Positions 50,726 through 58,449 of a DNA stretch of 64,000 bases are shown here, in pieces. The translations under genes and the position numbers were made by a program. Position 1 is the first letter of the stretch. Each line of letters starts with the position of its first letter. The stretch lies in NCBI RefSeq assembly GCF_001375535.1, contig NZ_LN831197.1, positions 2,117,953 through 2,181,952 of the forward strand, given 5' to 3'. Source of the stretch: Bacillus niameyensis (GTDB lineage Bacteria; Bacillota; Bacilli; Bacillales; Bacillaceae_C). The notes below the pieces were generated by a model. That model saw only the letters and a program-made list of their open reading frames with translations, ran no database searches and was not told the DNA's origin.

Positions 50726-50956
50726 TCACCTACTCACTTGTAAAATATACTTTTCAACTATAACATTAAATGACTCATTTAACCGCATTTTTAAATCAGA
50801 TAGTCGATTCCTGTTAAATATTTTATTGATCATCATAAAACATAAAACTAAAAAGACCTTCCAGTTAATCAGTTTCACTTCTGGAAAGTCTCTTTCTTCT
50901 CTATTTTTCGGATTGCTTTGTAGTACTTGCTTAAGAACAATGTCTTTCCACCCCAT
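50726..50956 (-). CDS. Small hypothetical protein coupled to its neighbour
   Basis: 76-aa protein, MGWKDIVLKQVLQ..., basic, with a hydrophobic stretch VFLVLCFMMINKIF around residue 34. Its ATG overlaps the stop of the upstream gene (TGATG), and the SET gene starts five bases after its stop, so translational coupling is likely. Coding status rests on this packing only; I recognise no family. A plus-strand frame over the same DNA is considered a shadow. Confidence 0.5.
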   Translation of the reverse strand: MGWKDIVLKQVLQSNPKNREERDFPEVKLINWKVFLVLCFMMINKIFNRNRLSDLKMRLNESFNVIVEKYILQVSR

Positions 50957-51582
50957 CAATCCCAATCATCGTCATCAGGGTCAATATCTGCATAAATCTT
51001 GTATCCGGCTTCCCAATGTTTATGAAGCCACTGGATTAATTGTTGCATATTCTCACCGTAGGCCCCTGCTTTTTCCTGAAGATTTTTTGCTTCATCTAGT
51101 TTCGCGGAACACCAAGCGGGATCTGGAAACGATAAAAACCACCTTTTTTCATCCTCGTCCATTTTATCTGTATAGTACATAGCAAAATCTACAGGCAGCA
51201 TTTTGGGCCAATCAAGCCCTAGCCCGACGTCTTCCATTAGTTGGCGAAGTTCTAATGCGAATGTAAAGTGTAAATCGTATTCGGCTACATCTTTTTCATT
51301 CGATAGCTCTATCTCGTATTCTTTCAAATTCTCCTTCTTGCGCAATTTCTGAAAGAGTGTTGCTTTCGGTGTAACATCTTTGAATGTAAGGTTTCTAATA
51401 GCCGTCAATCTGACATTTTCAGCATATTGTTGTTTTGTCACTTCTGGATATGCTTTAAACTTCATTTCTACCATTGAATCCAATTCCTGCTGTTCCATAG
51501 CTGTCAATTTTGACGTTAATTCCTTCATACGAAGCTCTGGCACTCTAATGGCCAATCGCCTTGATTCTTCAACAACATTCAT
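50956..51582 (-). CDS. Conserved hypothetical protein
   Basis: Unrecognised 208-aa soluble acidic protein ending in a poly-Asp tail (DIDPDDDDWD). Predicted mostly helical, with aromatic-rich LPVDFAMYYTDKMDEDEKRWFLSFPDPAW (key DEKRWFLSFPDP) in the middle. It is the first gene of the three-gene operon leading to the SET protein, and could be its partner or substrate; that is inference from position only. GGGGGC lies ten bases before the ATG. Confidence 0.65.
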   Translation of the reverse strand: MNVVEESRRLAIRVPELRMKELTSKLTAMEQQELDSMVEMKFKAYPEVTKQQYAENVRLTAIRNLTFKDVTPKATLFQKLRKKENLKEYEIELSNEKDVAEYDLHFTFALELRQLMEDVGLGLDWPKMLPVDFAMYYTDKMDEDEKRWFLSFPDPAWCSAKLDEAKNLQEKAGAYGENMQQLIQWLHKHWEAGYKIYADIDPDDDDWD

Positions 51583-51736
51583 TGCTCATGCCCCCTATTA
51601 TAATCATCACATTGTCAACTTAAATGAGATAGCTACCGTAGTCACTTAATTCGATGGCATCCAAGAATTTCCTTTGACTATGTTAATAGACTGGTGAATA
51701 GTAGATATTATTCTATCTGTACAACCAATTTCCAGG

Positions 51737-52255
51737 TTAAGATTCCTTTTTCATTGCTGCTTCCCAACGTTGACCAATGGCATACACAAGGTCCTCCGCA
51801 GAACAAGCTAAGTTATTGACTGGTATATTAACCTGTGATGGCAATAATCCTTTATTTAATATATTAAACAATTTCTTCATACCATTTGATCGGTTAATGA
51901 TTAGTTCACGGTCAAATGTAAAAATACCCAGATAAGTCTGACCCGAAAAGTTCAAGAATTCAATTGCTTCAATTTCCTCCCAGCATACAAGGCCTGCCTT
52001 AATATAACTGGACTGGTCTACGATTCCTTCTTTTGTAACAATTACAGCTGGCTCACTTTTGATGAGTACAATAACATAATAAAGAAAACAAAACCCAAAT
52101 ACTATGATTGCAAGAATACCTACTACCGCAGGCCACATTGTTTCTTTAAACGGAGTCAATAAAATCAAAATACCCGCCGCAACAAAAACGAGACTAAAGA
52201 TAGCAAACATGACCATTCTGCCCCTTTTAGCCATTACAATAAAATCATCATTCAC
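51737..52255 (-). CDS. STM3941-like membrane protein with PH-like domain
   Basis: 172-aa protein with two adjacent TM segments at about 15-35 and 45-65 followed by a cytoplasmic beta-rich domain: EPAVIVTKEGIVDQSSYIKAGLVCWEEIEAI (key ITKEGI-D and W-EI) is the usual lead-in of the STM3941/PH-like family. Function unknown. The start is GTG at 52255 after GGGAGGTAACGCA; the longer frame reads the ribosome site as codons. Stands alone. Confidence 0.75.
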   Translation of the reverse strand: MNDDFIVMAKRGRMVMFAIFSLVFVAAGILILLTPFKETMWPAVVGILAIIVFGFCFLYYVIVLIKSEPAVIVTKEGIVDQSSYIKAGLVCWEEIEAIEFLNFSGQTYLGIFTFDRELIINRSNGMKKLFNILNKGLLPSQVNIPVNNLACSAEDLVYAIGQRWEAAMKKES

Positions 52256-52447
52256 TGCGTTACCTCCCAAATCCAACAACATTCACTACTCAACTTAACA
52301 ACTTTCTCCTAACAAATAAATCCTCCAAACGACCTACAGAGGATTGAGATTGATTTTTACTTTCTTTTCATTTGCTTCTGATTAGAAGATTGCCTAGTCT
52401 ATCCCTTGTATTTTAGATGACCTAAGGCACCATAACGCATTAAAATT

Positions 52448-52500
52448 AAGGATCAGTCTATCATGAAAGTAAATTTTTCAGCATGATATGACTGATCCTT
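52448..52500. terminator. Long imperfect hairpin after the 52532-53287 gene
   Basis: AAGGATCAGTC with ATCATG on the left and CATGAT with GACTGATCCTT on the right, one bulge, about 17 bp of stem. Minus strand continues TTAATTTTAATG. Likely terminator or dispersed palindrome. Confidence 0.55.
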
Positions 52501-52531
52501 AATTCTTCATTTTTTGGGGAGAAATATTCAC

Positions 52532-53287
52532 CTATAATTTTCGAACAATTAATCGACCTTTGTTCTCATCGACATTTGCAGTGTATTCCTCGCCATTTTT
52601 TAAATCAACCGTAACCTTATCCCCTTGATAGCGATCATCAATATAAATAAAAAGATAGCCTTCCATTTCTATTGAAACGACCTCTTCCTGTTCACCTTGT
52701 TGAAGTTCTAATAACCCATAACCTGCATTGGAATAATTAAATAAAGCAATCGCAGGCAAATTATCAATCGTCAACGCAAATGCTGTTAATTCACCATTTA
52801 TCCATTCATCTAGTTTGGTGATTTCCGCAAGTTCTTTATCTAATGTGTAGGTTCCACCGTAAGAAAATGGAATTTCTCGCCATAACTCTTGCTGTGTTGG
52901 ATAGTCTTGAGTTGACCAAGTACTTGTTTGCGTTACTTGTCCTTCCTTATCAACGGATAAAGTCACGCCCATCTGTGGTATTTTAATATCATTAACCATA
53001 AACTCACCGACCGTATATCCTTCTTCGTAATGTTTTGGAGAGATGGTAAATTTCTTATTTGGATATTTTTTTGCCAAGTAGTCCGTGACCTGTTCGTATC
53101 GCTCCGTATGCGTCTTTACTTTTAATGATGGGTAATATAAATAGTATCCAACAAACCCAATCACAAGCACAGTTGTTATCACAATCGCCCATTTTTTCCG
53201 TCCTCGAAAAATAAAACTAACAAACAAAATTGCAACCAATATTGCAACACCAATGAGAAGAAAGTAAATTACTTCACTGGGATTCAC
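52532..53287 (-). CDS. Hypothetical membrane-anchored protein
   Basis: 251-aa protein: two TM segments (about 7-28 and 33-52) joined by a short basic loop (FRGRKKW), then a 195-residue, probably extracellular, beta-rich domain (YPNKKFTISPKHYEEGYTVGEF; GGTYTLDKELAEI). I do not recognise the family. The start is GTG at 53287 with GGAGGAGAAATT upstream; the longer in-frame version to 53332 translates that site. Stands alone between a hairpin and the divergent PH-domain gene. Confidence 0.68.
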   Translation of the reverse strand: MNPSEVIYFLLIGVAILVAILFVSFIFRGRKKWAIVITTVLVIGFVGYYLYYPSLKVKTHTERYEQVTDYLAKKYPNKKFTISPKHYEEGYTVGEFMVNDIKIPQMGVTLSVDKEGQVTQTSTWSTQDYPTQQELWREIPFSYGGTYTLDKELAEITKLDEWINGELTAFALTIDNLPAIALFNYSNAGYGLLELQQGEQEEVVSIEMEGYLFIYIDDRYQGDKVTVDLKNGEEYTANVDENKGRLIVRKL

Positions 53288-53499
53288 AATTTCTCCTCCC
53301 TCTACTTGAATATCATTCTCTATTTCTGTCATTTCTTTATTGAAGCCACTTTTTCCTTCAATATATATTTTATAATAACGTTGACTAGGCTGAATTGATG
53401 CAATCTATTATGCTAGTTCAGAAACGATAGAAAAATGACGTATGAAACCTTTATAATCAATAACTCGTATTATCATGATAAAGGAGGTATAGTGATCCG

Positions 53500-53931
53500 A
53501 TGGTTTTTCGCTCAAAAATAGATACGTTTTTTATTAATTTTATGTTGATAGTCGTATTCATTATCGCTGTTGGGTCTTTTTTTCCTTTATTCATTGAAGA
53601 AGTTCGAAATGAATTAGCAGCGTTTCTAATACTGACCACAATATTTCTTATTGTGATCAGTTTTCTGTTATGGACTAGTTTTTCAGTTAAATATATATTC
53701 TATCAAGATTATTTATACATAAAAGGCGGTCCATTTAGAAGTCGAATCCCATACGAGCATATAACAAAAGTATTACCTACAACCGCCATTTTTACAGGGC
53801 ACAGAATATTGTCATCAAGAGATGCGATTGAAATTTTCAATAATACAACATTCATGGGCAGTATAAAAGTTTCACCAAGAGATAAAAGCAAGTTTATCAG
53901 CGAACTAAAAAAACGATGTCCCAACATTTAG
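53500..53931 (+). CDS. Small PH-like domain membrane protein
   Basis: 143-aa protein with two TM segments (about 10-32 and 40-60) and a C-terminal bacterial PH-like domain: YIFYQDYLYIKGGPFRSRIPYEHITKV (key LYIKGGPFRSRIPY-I) and a closing helix SPRDKSKFISELKKR. Similar to small Bacillus YyaB/YdbS-type proteins. Function unknown. AAAGGAGG is 12 bases from the ATG, long but acceptable. The second 52-bp repeat array starts 52 bp after its stop. Confidence 0.72.
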   Translation: MVFRSKIDTFFINFMLIVVFIIAVGSFFPLFIEEVRNELAAFLILTTIFLIVISFLLWTSFSVKYIFYQDYLYIKGGPFRSRIPYEHITKVLPTTAIFTGHRILSSRDAIEIFNNTTFMGSIKVSPRDKSKFISELKKRCPNI

Positions 53932-53983
53932 ATTCAAGAATAAAAATTTGAGATGACTTTTCGAGGGCACTGAAAAAGTCCGT

Positions 53984-54242
53984 GTCTCATGGCCCGTTGG
54001 TGCTCTTCTTTCCACGAATGGGACATGAGAAAGCGTCTCATGGCCCGTTGGTTCTCTTTTTTGACACGAACGGGACATGATAAAGCTTCTCATGGCCCGT
54101 TGGTTCCCTTTTTTGACACGAACGGGACATGATAAAGCATCTCATGGCCCGTTGGTTCTCTTTTTTGACACGAATGGGACATGACAAAGTGTCTCACGGC
54201 CCGTTGGTTCCCTTTACTCCCTAGGACGGGACTTGATAAACC
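53984..54242. repeat. Tandem array of five 51-52-bp hairpin repeats (array 2)
   Basis: Units start at 53984, 54035, 54087, 54139 and 54191. Consensus in pieces: TCTCATGGCCCGTTGGTTC, then TCTTTTTTGACACG, then AACGGGACATGATAAAG. TCATGGCCCGTT pairs with AACGGGACATGA (11 of 12) across a T-rich loop, so every unit can fold. The last unit is diverged (ACTCCCTAGGACGGGACTTGA). Period and the core TCATGGCCCGTTGG are shared with array 1 at 23531. Confidence 0.9.
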
Positions 54243-54559
54243 ACATATTAAGTTCCAAAATTGAATTCTTGCTGATGGAATAGAACTCGTTTTCTAATGA
54301 ACAAACTTTTATGTTTCTGACGAAATATAGGCATAAAAACGAACTAAAAATTCAGTTAGGTCGTTTTTGTTGAGGCATTTTTTCTTCTTTCAAGCGAAAG
54401 CTCAAATAAACCTGTTAACATTAGAAACTAATGGTGTGCGAATAAGACCAAATTTAAACTAGATATCTAAGGATTGCCAACCAAAAGCGAATTTCCAAAT
54501 TATGTCGAGTTCAATTAAAAAAGCTTTGGTTGTTCTTCTTTTATACAGGAGGCTTTTTT

Positions 54560-54640
54560 ATGCACTTCTTAGCATATGAGTATTGTTTCGAGGTTGTTTT
54601 TTTAGATAGTGCATATGGCTTTCTATTATTCCTAAGCTAG
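54560..54640 (+). CDS. Possible 26-aa hydrophobic peptide
   Basis: ATG at 54560 is preceded by an ideal CAGGAGGCTTTTTT. It encodes 26 residues, MHFLAYEYCFEVVFLDSAYG then FLLFLS, hydrophobic with one Cys. It lies alone in a 780-bp region without other genes. A promoter is not obvious. Could be a real small membrane peptide or a chance frame. Confidence 0.35.
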   Translation: MHFLAYEYCFEVVFLDSAYGFLLFLS

Positions 54641-54652
54641 AAACACAAAGAA

Positions 54653-54686
54653 GCTGCTCAAAAGTGTACACAATCTTATGAGCAGC
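54653..54686 (-). terminator. Terminator of the excisionase-like gene
   Basis: GCTGCTCA (54653-54660) pairs with TGAGCAGC (54679-54686); the minus strand continues TTCTTTGTG. It lies 30 bp after the gene stop. Confidence 0.65.
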
Positions 54687-54715
54687 AGCCCCATTAACTA
54701 TCTCTTTATAGTATC

Positions 54716-54949
54716 TTAATCTTCATCTTTTATATCTATATCTTCTGGAATCGGTTCACTGTTCAATTCTTCCACAAACTTTTTATATTTCTCAAGCTGT
54801 TCAAAATGAGTATTGAACTGTTCCTTATATACCAATACATTACCGTTAGCATCATGCAAAGTTCGTACTTTCCCTTGCATTATTAATTTATGAACATATG
54901 AAATAGACACTGATAAATATTCAGCTGTTTCCTCAATTGTTAAGTACAC
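54716..54949 (-). CDS. Excisionase-type helix-turn-helix protein
   Basis: 77-aa DNA-binding protein. The N-terminal MYLTIEETAEYLSVSISYVHKLI with VRTLHDANGNVLVYKEQF (key EETAEYL-VS, V-KLI) is the winged HTH of the excisionase/MerR-like class; the acidic tail EPIPEDIDIKDED is separate. The start is GTG at 54949 with AAAGGGG nine bases upstream; the longer frame to 55006 has no site. No integrase or phage gene is nearby, so a regulatory rather than excision role is likely. Confidence 0.75.
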   Translation of the reverse strand: MYLTIEETAEYLSVSISYVHKLIMQGKVRTLHDANGNVLVYKEQFNTHFEQLEKYKKFVEELNSEPIPEDIDIKDED

Positions 54950-55170
54950 TAATTTAGACCCCTTTAATAATTCTGTATGAACCCTTATTATAACTAATTT
55001 GGGCAATATATAACAACGGCTTAAGAAAACCTATTTGCAGGTGATCAAAATTTGAAGTATTATTCGTATCCCATCTAACTTCCTCATTCTAAGTTAAGCA
55101 AAAAATAAAAGCCTTTCAATTCACAAACATTGATGTGATTTTACCCTCTTAAAATGAGTTAAGAGCATTT
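54950..55170. other. Gene-poor stretch
   Basis: AT-rich, no convincing gene. A small CTCTTAA/TTAAGAG hairpin at about 55147-55166 follows the 25-codon frame described next and could end the sirtuin operon transcript. Confidence 0.35.
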
Positions 55171-55248
55171 CTATTTCTTTTTTTGAATACTTCTCGAGTA
55201 ATGTCTTTCTTCTTTAGAAAGAGCCTTAGTCGATTTGTGTTTTGTCAT
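55171..55248 (-). CDS. Possible 25-aa basic peptide
   Basis: ATG at 55248 with AAAGGAAGAGCGGT upstream encodes MTKHKSTKALSKEERHYSR then SIQKKK, a very lysine/arginine-rich peptide. It lies 90 bp after the HD gene on the same strand and ahead of a small hairpin, so it may be the last gene of the sirtuin/HD operon. Charge suggests nucleic-acid binding if it is real. Confidence 0.4.
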   Translation of the reverse strand: MTKHKSTKALSKEERHYSRSIQKKK

Positions 55249-55338
55249 ACCGCTCTTCCTTTCAGATTCATTTACATTTTACTGACTTACTTTTTCACTG
55301 TACATCTCCTACAGTCGGATCTGCTTGCATCAGAGATT

Positions 55339-55920
55339 TCATTCATAATTTTCGCTACTTTTACGTAAAAGTTCTTTAGCAAAGTCAACAAGTTGATGTG
55401 CTTCTTCCGTCCGCAGAAACCTGACATCCAAACCATCGGAACCTAAGCGGAATCGATCCAATGCGTCGGCATCCTTGAAAATCTGATACAGCAGTATGGC
55501 CCGTTCATTTAAACCCGGCGACTTTTTAATCTCGGACAAGCCAAGGGAATCATCTTGGTCATGGTAAGCGGTGATGTAAAAGGTTTGCTCATTGTATGGT
55601 AAATCGTGTTCACGGCAATATTCTTTATAATACTCTGCTGCGCGACAGCCATGTCCTTGATCAATCCCATCATCAAGGCGCCTTGAATCATGGAAAACAG
55701 CAGCCATTGCCAATGCGTATTTTTCCTCGTCATTTACGTTCTTTTGATGTCCGATGAGAAGTGCTAGTAACAGCACACGAGCAGAGTGAGTTTTTGTATG
55801 CCATACACTATCAGGTAGCCAAAACTCTACGTCTTTTTCCATGAATGTATACCAATATTCATAAGATTTCTTGATTGGTTGGCAGGCTGGATCATCCAGT
55901 ACATTCGCTAGAAACATCAT
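55339..55920 (-). CDS. HD-domain phosphohydrolase
   Basis: 193-aa cytoplasmic HD-superfamily protein. WHTKTHSARVLLLAL gives the first His (His45), VFHDSRR the HD doublet (His77-Asp78), an extra GIDQGHGCRAAEYY His at 90, and FKDADALDRFRLG the distal Asp, so the metal site is complete. HD enzymes cut phosphate esters of nucleotides or related metabolites. It follows the second sirtuin gene by 31 bp; a role in NAD or ADP-ribose metabolism is a guess from position. GGAGGAAATGA precedes the ATG. Confidence 0.85.
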   Translation of the reverse strand: MMFLANVLDDPACQPIKKSYEYWYTFMEKDVEFWLPDSVWHTKTHSARVLLLALLIGHQKNVNDEEKYALAMAAVFHDSRRLDDGIDQGHGCRAAEYYKEYCREHDLPYNEQTFYITAYHDQDDSLGLSEIKKSPGLNERAILLYQIFKDADALDRFRLGSDGLDVRFLRTEEAHQLVDFAKELLRKSSENYE

Positions 55921-55951
55921 TCATTTCCTCCTCTGTATTTCAAAAAACAAC

Positions 55952-56797
55952 TTATTTCTCTTGCGCCAATTGCTGTAACACTTCCGCAAGATTACCGTCG
56001 ACCCCAATGGATTTAGTAGCAATAGCTTCCGGTATATAAAGCTCACTACCTCTGTTAAAGGTAATGTAGGTTGCATGTTCTTCTTGATGGGTTAGATTCA
56101 TAAGCGGAGCTTTAATTAACTGGTTTCTTGCACCTACACCTAATTCCAGCAGTACTATCTTTTTGCCATGGGCGCTTCCGATAAAATCCTGATACGCTTG
56201 TAAACTTTTTTGCCAAGCCTCGCCTTTTAGAAAATTCCGATCGACCTCAAGATGGACTTGCATTGGCCCACCACATTCTGGGCACGTTGGAATACGATCA
56301 GCAGGGACTTTTCCATTCTCTTGTTTTTCAGCCATTTCACTCAATATTTCATCACCTGGATAAATTTGATCATGGCATCCGATCGTACATTGCAGATTCC
56401 GACAATTTCCTTCTATTTCAAAGAGACGATCCCGCGGAAACCCAGCTTGTCTAAAATGATCATCTATATTAGAGGTAACGACAAAGAAGTTTTTATCTTT
56501 CACCAGTTCATACAGGTTTTTCATAACTGGACTGGCTTCCTCATTGTATAAAAAGTAGTTATACATTCTGCTGAAGAATGCCCACTTTTCTTCCTCGGTA
56601 GGAAATGGGTAAAAACAACCTTGTATAATGCTACGAAAACCATACTTTTTACGGAAATCCCCAAAGTTCTCTAGAAAATCTGCATTTTCCGCAAAAATAT
56701 GAATCCCTTCCGAAATGGAAAGGCCATTACTAGCGCCAATTAAAACACTGTCCGCCTCTTCTATTTTTGTTAAAATCTTATTCAGTTTCTCTTCCAT
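55952..56797 (-). CDS. Sir2-family protein, class-M-like, Glu at the catalytic position
   Basis: 281-aa NAD-dependent sirtuin fold. NAD-binding VLIGASNGLSISEGI, VTSNIDDHF (T-x-N-x-D), zinc ligands CTIGC and CPEC, and the LELGVG loop are present. Where classical sirtuins have the catalytic His of HG, this reads EIEGN (Glu). Class M sirtuins (SirTM), which ADP-ribosylate proteins, have Gln there. The activity is therefore uncertain: transferase, hydrolase, or inactive. It is co-transcribed with a paralog and an HD hydrolase. The ATG at 56797 suits AAGGA better; an ATG at 56809 is in frame. Confidence 0.85.
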   Translation of the reverse strand: MEEKLNKILTKIEEADSVLIGASNGLSISEGIHIFAENADFLENFGDFRKKYGFRSIIQGCFYPFPTEEEKWAFFSRMYNYFLYNEEASPVMKNLYELVKDKNFFVVTSNIDDHFRQAGFPRDRLFEIEGNCRNLQCTIGCHDQIYPGDEILSEMAEKQENGKVPADRIPTCPECGGPMQVHLEVDRNFLKGEAWQKSLQAYQDFIGSAHGKKIVLLELGVGARNQLIKAPLMNLTHQEEHATYITFNRGSELYIPEAIATKSIGVDGNLAEVLQQLAQEK

Positions 56798-56858
56798 ATC
56801 ATTCGCCATCCTTATCAGATTCTGAATTCAAAACGACATCACCCATTTACCGGAATGA

Positions 56859-57743
56859 TCAAACCGCATCTTGCTTTTTTGCTTTTTTCTGTTTAGCCAC
56901 AACATCTCGCATGACTTGAGCTATATCTTCATCTAGGGCCAGTCCCTTATCCTTCAGTTCCCCTGGCAGTATGTTATGCTCTGGATTTGGATTGATTGTA
57001 ATGTAGTATGCATCAGGCCAAGTGAACGTCATGTTCCAGAAAGGCTCTTTAATGAACATCGGCGTCATTAGACCGACACCTAACTCCAAAAAGAGAACCT
57101 TCTTATGACGATTATCCAAAAGAAATTTACGATATTTTTTATGCTCATCGTGATATTTGGCCCCTTCTAAAAATACAAAGGAGCGCACCCACAGTTCCAT
57201 CGGACCGCCACACTCTGGGCATGTCGGAACCATGATAGATGGAGTTTTTGTTCCCTCGATGTGGTTACACAGTTCTTTTGCCTTGTCCGCATAGGGATAA
57301 ATACCATCATGACAAGGACTACTACATTGCAAATATGTCCAGTTACCTTGAATGGCACTAACTTTTTCCTCCGGGAACACTTGTAAAAATTGGGTATCCT
57401 GATTTGTCGTAAGAATATAGTAGTTTTTATTCTTAACAATTTCATATAAGTCTTTATAGGGTTGGCCGATCGGGACTTCCGCTACAAAGTTGATCAACGT
57501 TGCTAGATAAGCCCACCGTTCTTCCTCTGTGCGGAATTTATAGTAAAAGCCTCCAAATATGCTGTCAATTCCATACTTTTCAGCAAATGCACCGAAATAT
57601 TTCCGGAAGTTTTCATCATCCCGATACCAGTTATACCCTCCAGCCGCAGACATACCAGCAGCACCGCCAATAACAATCGCATCGGCTTCTTCAATTTTTT
57701 GCAGTAGTGTGTCTATATTGTCTTGATATTGTTGTGATAACAT
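56859..57743 (-). CDS. Sir2-family protein, class-M-like, Gln at the catalytic position
   Basis: 294-aa sirtuin-fold protein and first gene of the operon. NAD loop IVIGGAAGMSAAGGYNWY, LTTNQDTQF, zinc cysteines (C140, C144, C175, C178; CSSPC and CPEC) and LELGVGLMTP are visible. The catalytic-His position reads AIQGNW (Gln132), as I recall for class M sirtuins that perform mono-ADP-ribosylation. The usual SirTM partners (macrodomain, GcvH-L, lipoate ligase) are absent here. AGGAGGCAACAAAAT precedes the ATG; two candidate promoters lie in duplicated upstream blocks. Confidence 0.87.
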   Translation of the reverse strand: MLSQQYQDNIDTLLQKIEEADAIVIGGAAGMSAAGGYNWYRDDENFRKYFGAFAEKYGIDSIFGGFYYKFRTEEERWAYLATLINFVAEVPIGQPYKDLYEIVKNKNYYILTTNQDTQFLQVFPEEKVSAIQGNWTYLQCSSPCHDGIYPYADKAKELCNHIEGTKTPSIMVPTCPECGGPMELWVRSFVFLEGAKYHDEHKKYRKFLLDNRHKKVLFLELGVGLMTPMFIKEPFWNMTFTWPDAYYITINPNPEHNILPGELKDKGLALDEDIAQVMRDVVAKQKKAKKQDAV

Positions 57744-57846
57744 ATTTTGTTGCCTCCTAATCTATTTCGTTCGTTTTTAATGCGCCTTTTTAAAAAGTTA
57801 ATTCCAAAGTAAAAATTTATAGCCCATTACTTGGGATTCTAATATA

Positions 57847-57916
57847 TTATATAGATCATATAATCCAATGAACAAGTATGCACTTTTTAGATATATACTA
57901 TCTATATGGATAGTGT
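57847..57916. promoter_or_regulatory. Duplicated promoter/operator block, copy 1
   Basis: Seventy bases repeated 110 bp away at 57957. Shared parts: TTATATAG, then AACAAGTATGCACTTTT, then ATACTATCTA and GGATAGTGT. On the minus strand it holds TTGTTC, 18 bases, TATAAT (57875-57846), a promoter for the sirtuin operon. The AGTATGC...ATACT dyad is a likely HxlR site. Confidence 0.6.
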
Positions 57917-57956
57917 GAATGTTACTTCAACCAGTCTTTACTTAATCATAGATGCA

Positions 57957-58026
57957 TTATATAGTTGGTATAGATCAACGAACAAGTATGCACTTTTAAG
58001 ACGCATACTATCTAGGAGGATAGTGT
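57957..58026. promoter_or_regulatory. Duplicated promoter/operator block, copy 2
   Basis: Second copy, ending at the HxlR gene. Carries the same minus-strand TTGTTC-18-TATAAT (57985-57956) and a perfect AGTATGC, 11 bases, GCATACT dyad (57986-58010). A second dyad, ACTATC/GATAGT, encloses the AGGAGG ribosome site of the HxlR gene, so protein or RNA structure there could also control its translation. Confidence 0.6.
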
Positions 58027-58030
58027 TGGT

Positions 58031-58381
58031 ATGAAAAAATTGGAGGTTAACGATAGGAATGAGGAGTTTTCCGATAACCAAGAACCTTTCTTTGGCTATA
58101 CACTTTCCATTATCAGTGGTAAATGGAAGCTGCTTATTATTTATCAATTATCCAAAAACGGTACAGTGCGCTATAATGAGCTTCAGCGAATGTTAGGGAA
58201 AATAACCTATAAAACGCTTAGTACTACATTAAAAGAACTCCAAGAGGATGGTCTAGTTCATCGTGAGGAATATCCACAAATTCCTCCAAAAGTCGAATAT
58301 AGCCTTACTAAAAAGGGAAAATCCCTCTGGCCAATCATCCAAGAAATGTGCCAGTGGGGAGAGTATAATCAAGATATTTAA
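58031..58381 (+). CDS. HxlR-family transcriptional regulator
   Basis: 116-aa winged-helix regulator. SIISGKWKLLIIYQLSKNG (key GKWKLLII), RYNELQRMLGKITYKTLSTTLKEL and REEYPQIPPKVEYSLT are the family signature. HxlR proteins respond to electrophiles, oxidants or metabolites; this one lacks the N-terminal redox Cys of YodB/HypR and has a single Cys near the end (EMCQWG). It is divergent from the sirtuin operon, whose duplicated promoter blocks carry dyads, so it very likely controls that operon and itself. Confidence 0.88.
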   Translation: MKKLEVNDRNEEFSDNQEPFFGYTLSIISGKWKLLIIYQLSKNGTVRYNELQRMLGKITYKTLSTTLKELQEDGLVHREEYPQIPPKVEYSLTKKGKSLWPIIQEMCQWGEYNQDI

Positions 58382-58386
58382 ACTAC

Positions 58387-58434
58387 AAAAAAAGGGTAGA
58401 GTATCTCAAATACTGAGGTATTCTACCCTTTTTT
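58387..58434. terminator. Bidirectional terminator between hxlR-like and lrp-like genes
   Basis: AAAAAAGGGTAGA pairs with TCTACCCTTTTTT across a loop that contains a further TATCTC-type pairing. It serves both converging genes. Confidence 0.85.
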
Positions 58435-58449
58435 GATCTTGCTGTATTG

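Noticed and set aside
50826-51182. 118-codon plus-strand frame
   Set aside because: It is antisense to two tightly coupled minus-strand genes and lacks a ribosome binding site.
53984-54242. CRISPR array or coding repeat (an open frame runs through on the minus strand at 53905-54093)
   Set aside because: No spacers; the 52-bp period breaks reading frame every unit, and the frame has no ribosome site.
54716-54949. Prophage or integrative element marked by an excisionase-like gene
   Set aside because: No integrase, att-like repeats or phage genes are nearby; small HTH proteins of this type are common as regulators.
55183-55368. 61-codon plus-strand frame
   Set aside because: It runs into the HD gene 3' end on the other strand and has no ribosome site; the minus-strand 25-codon frame has one.
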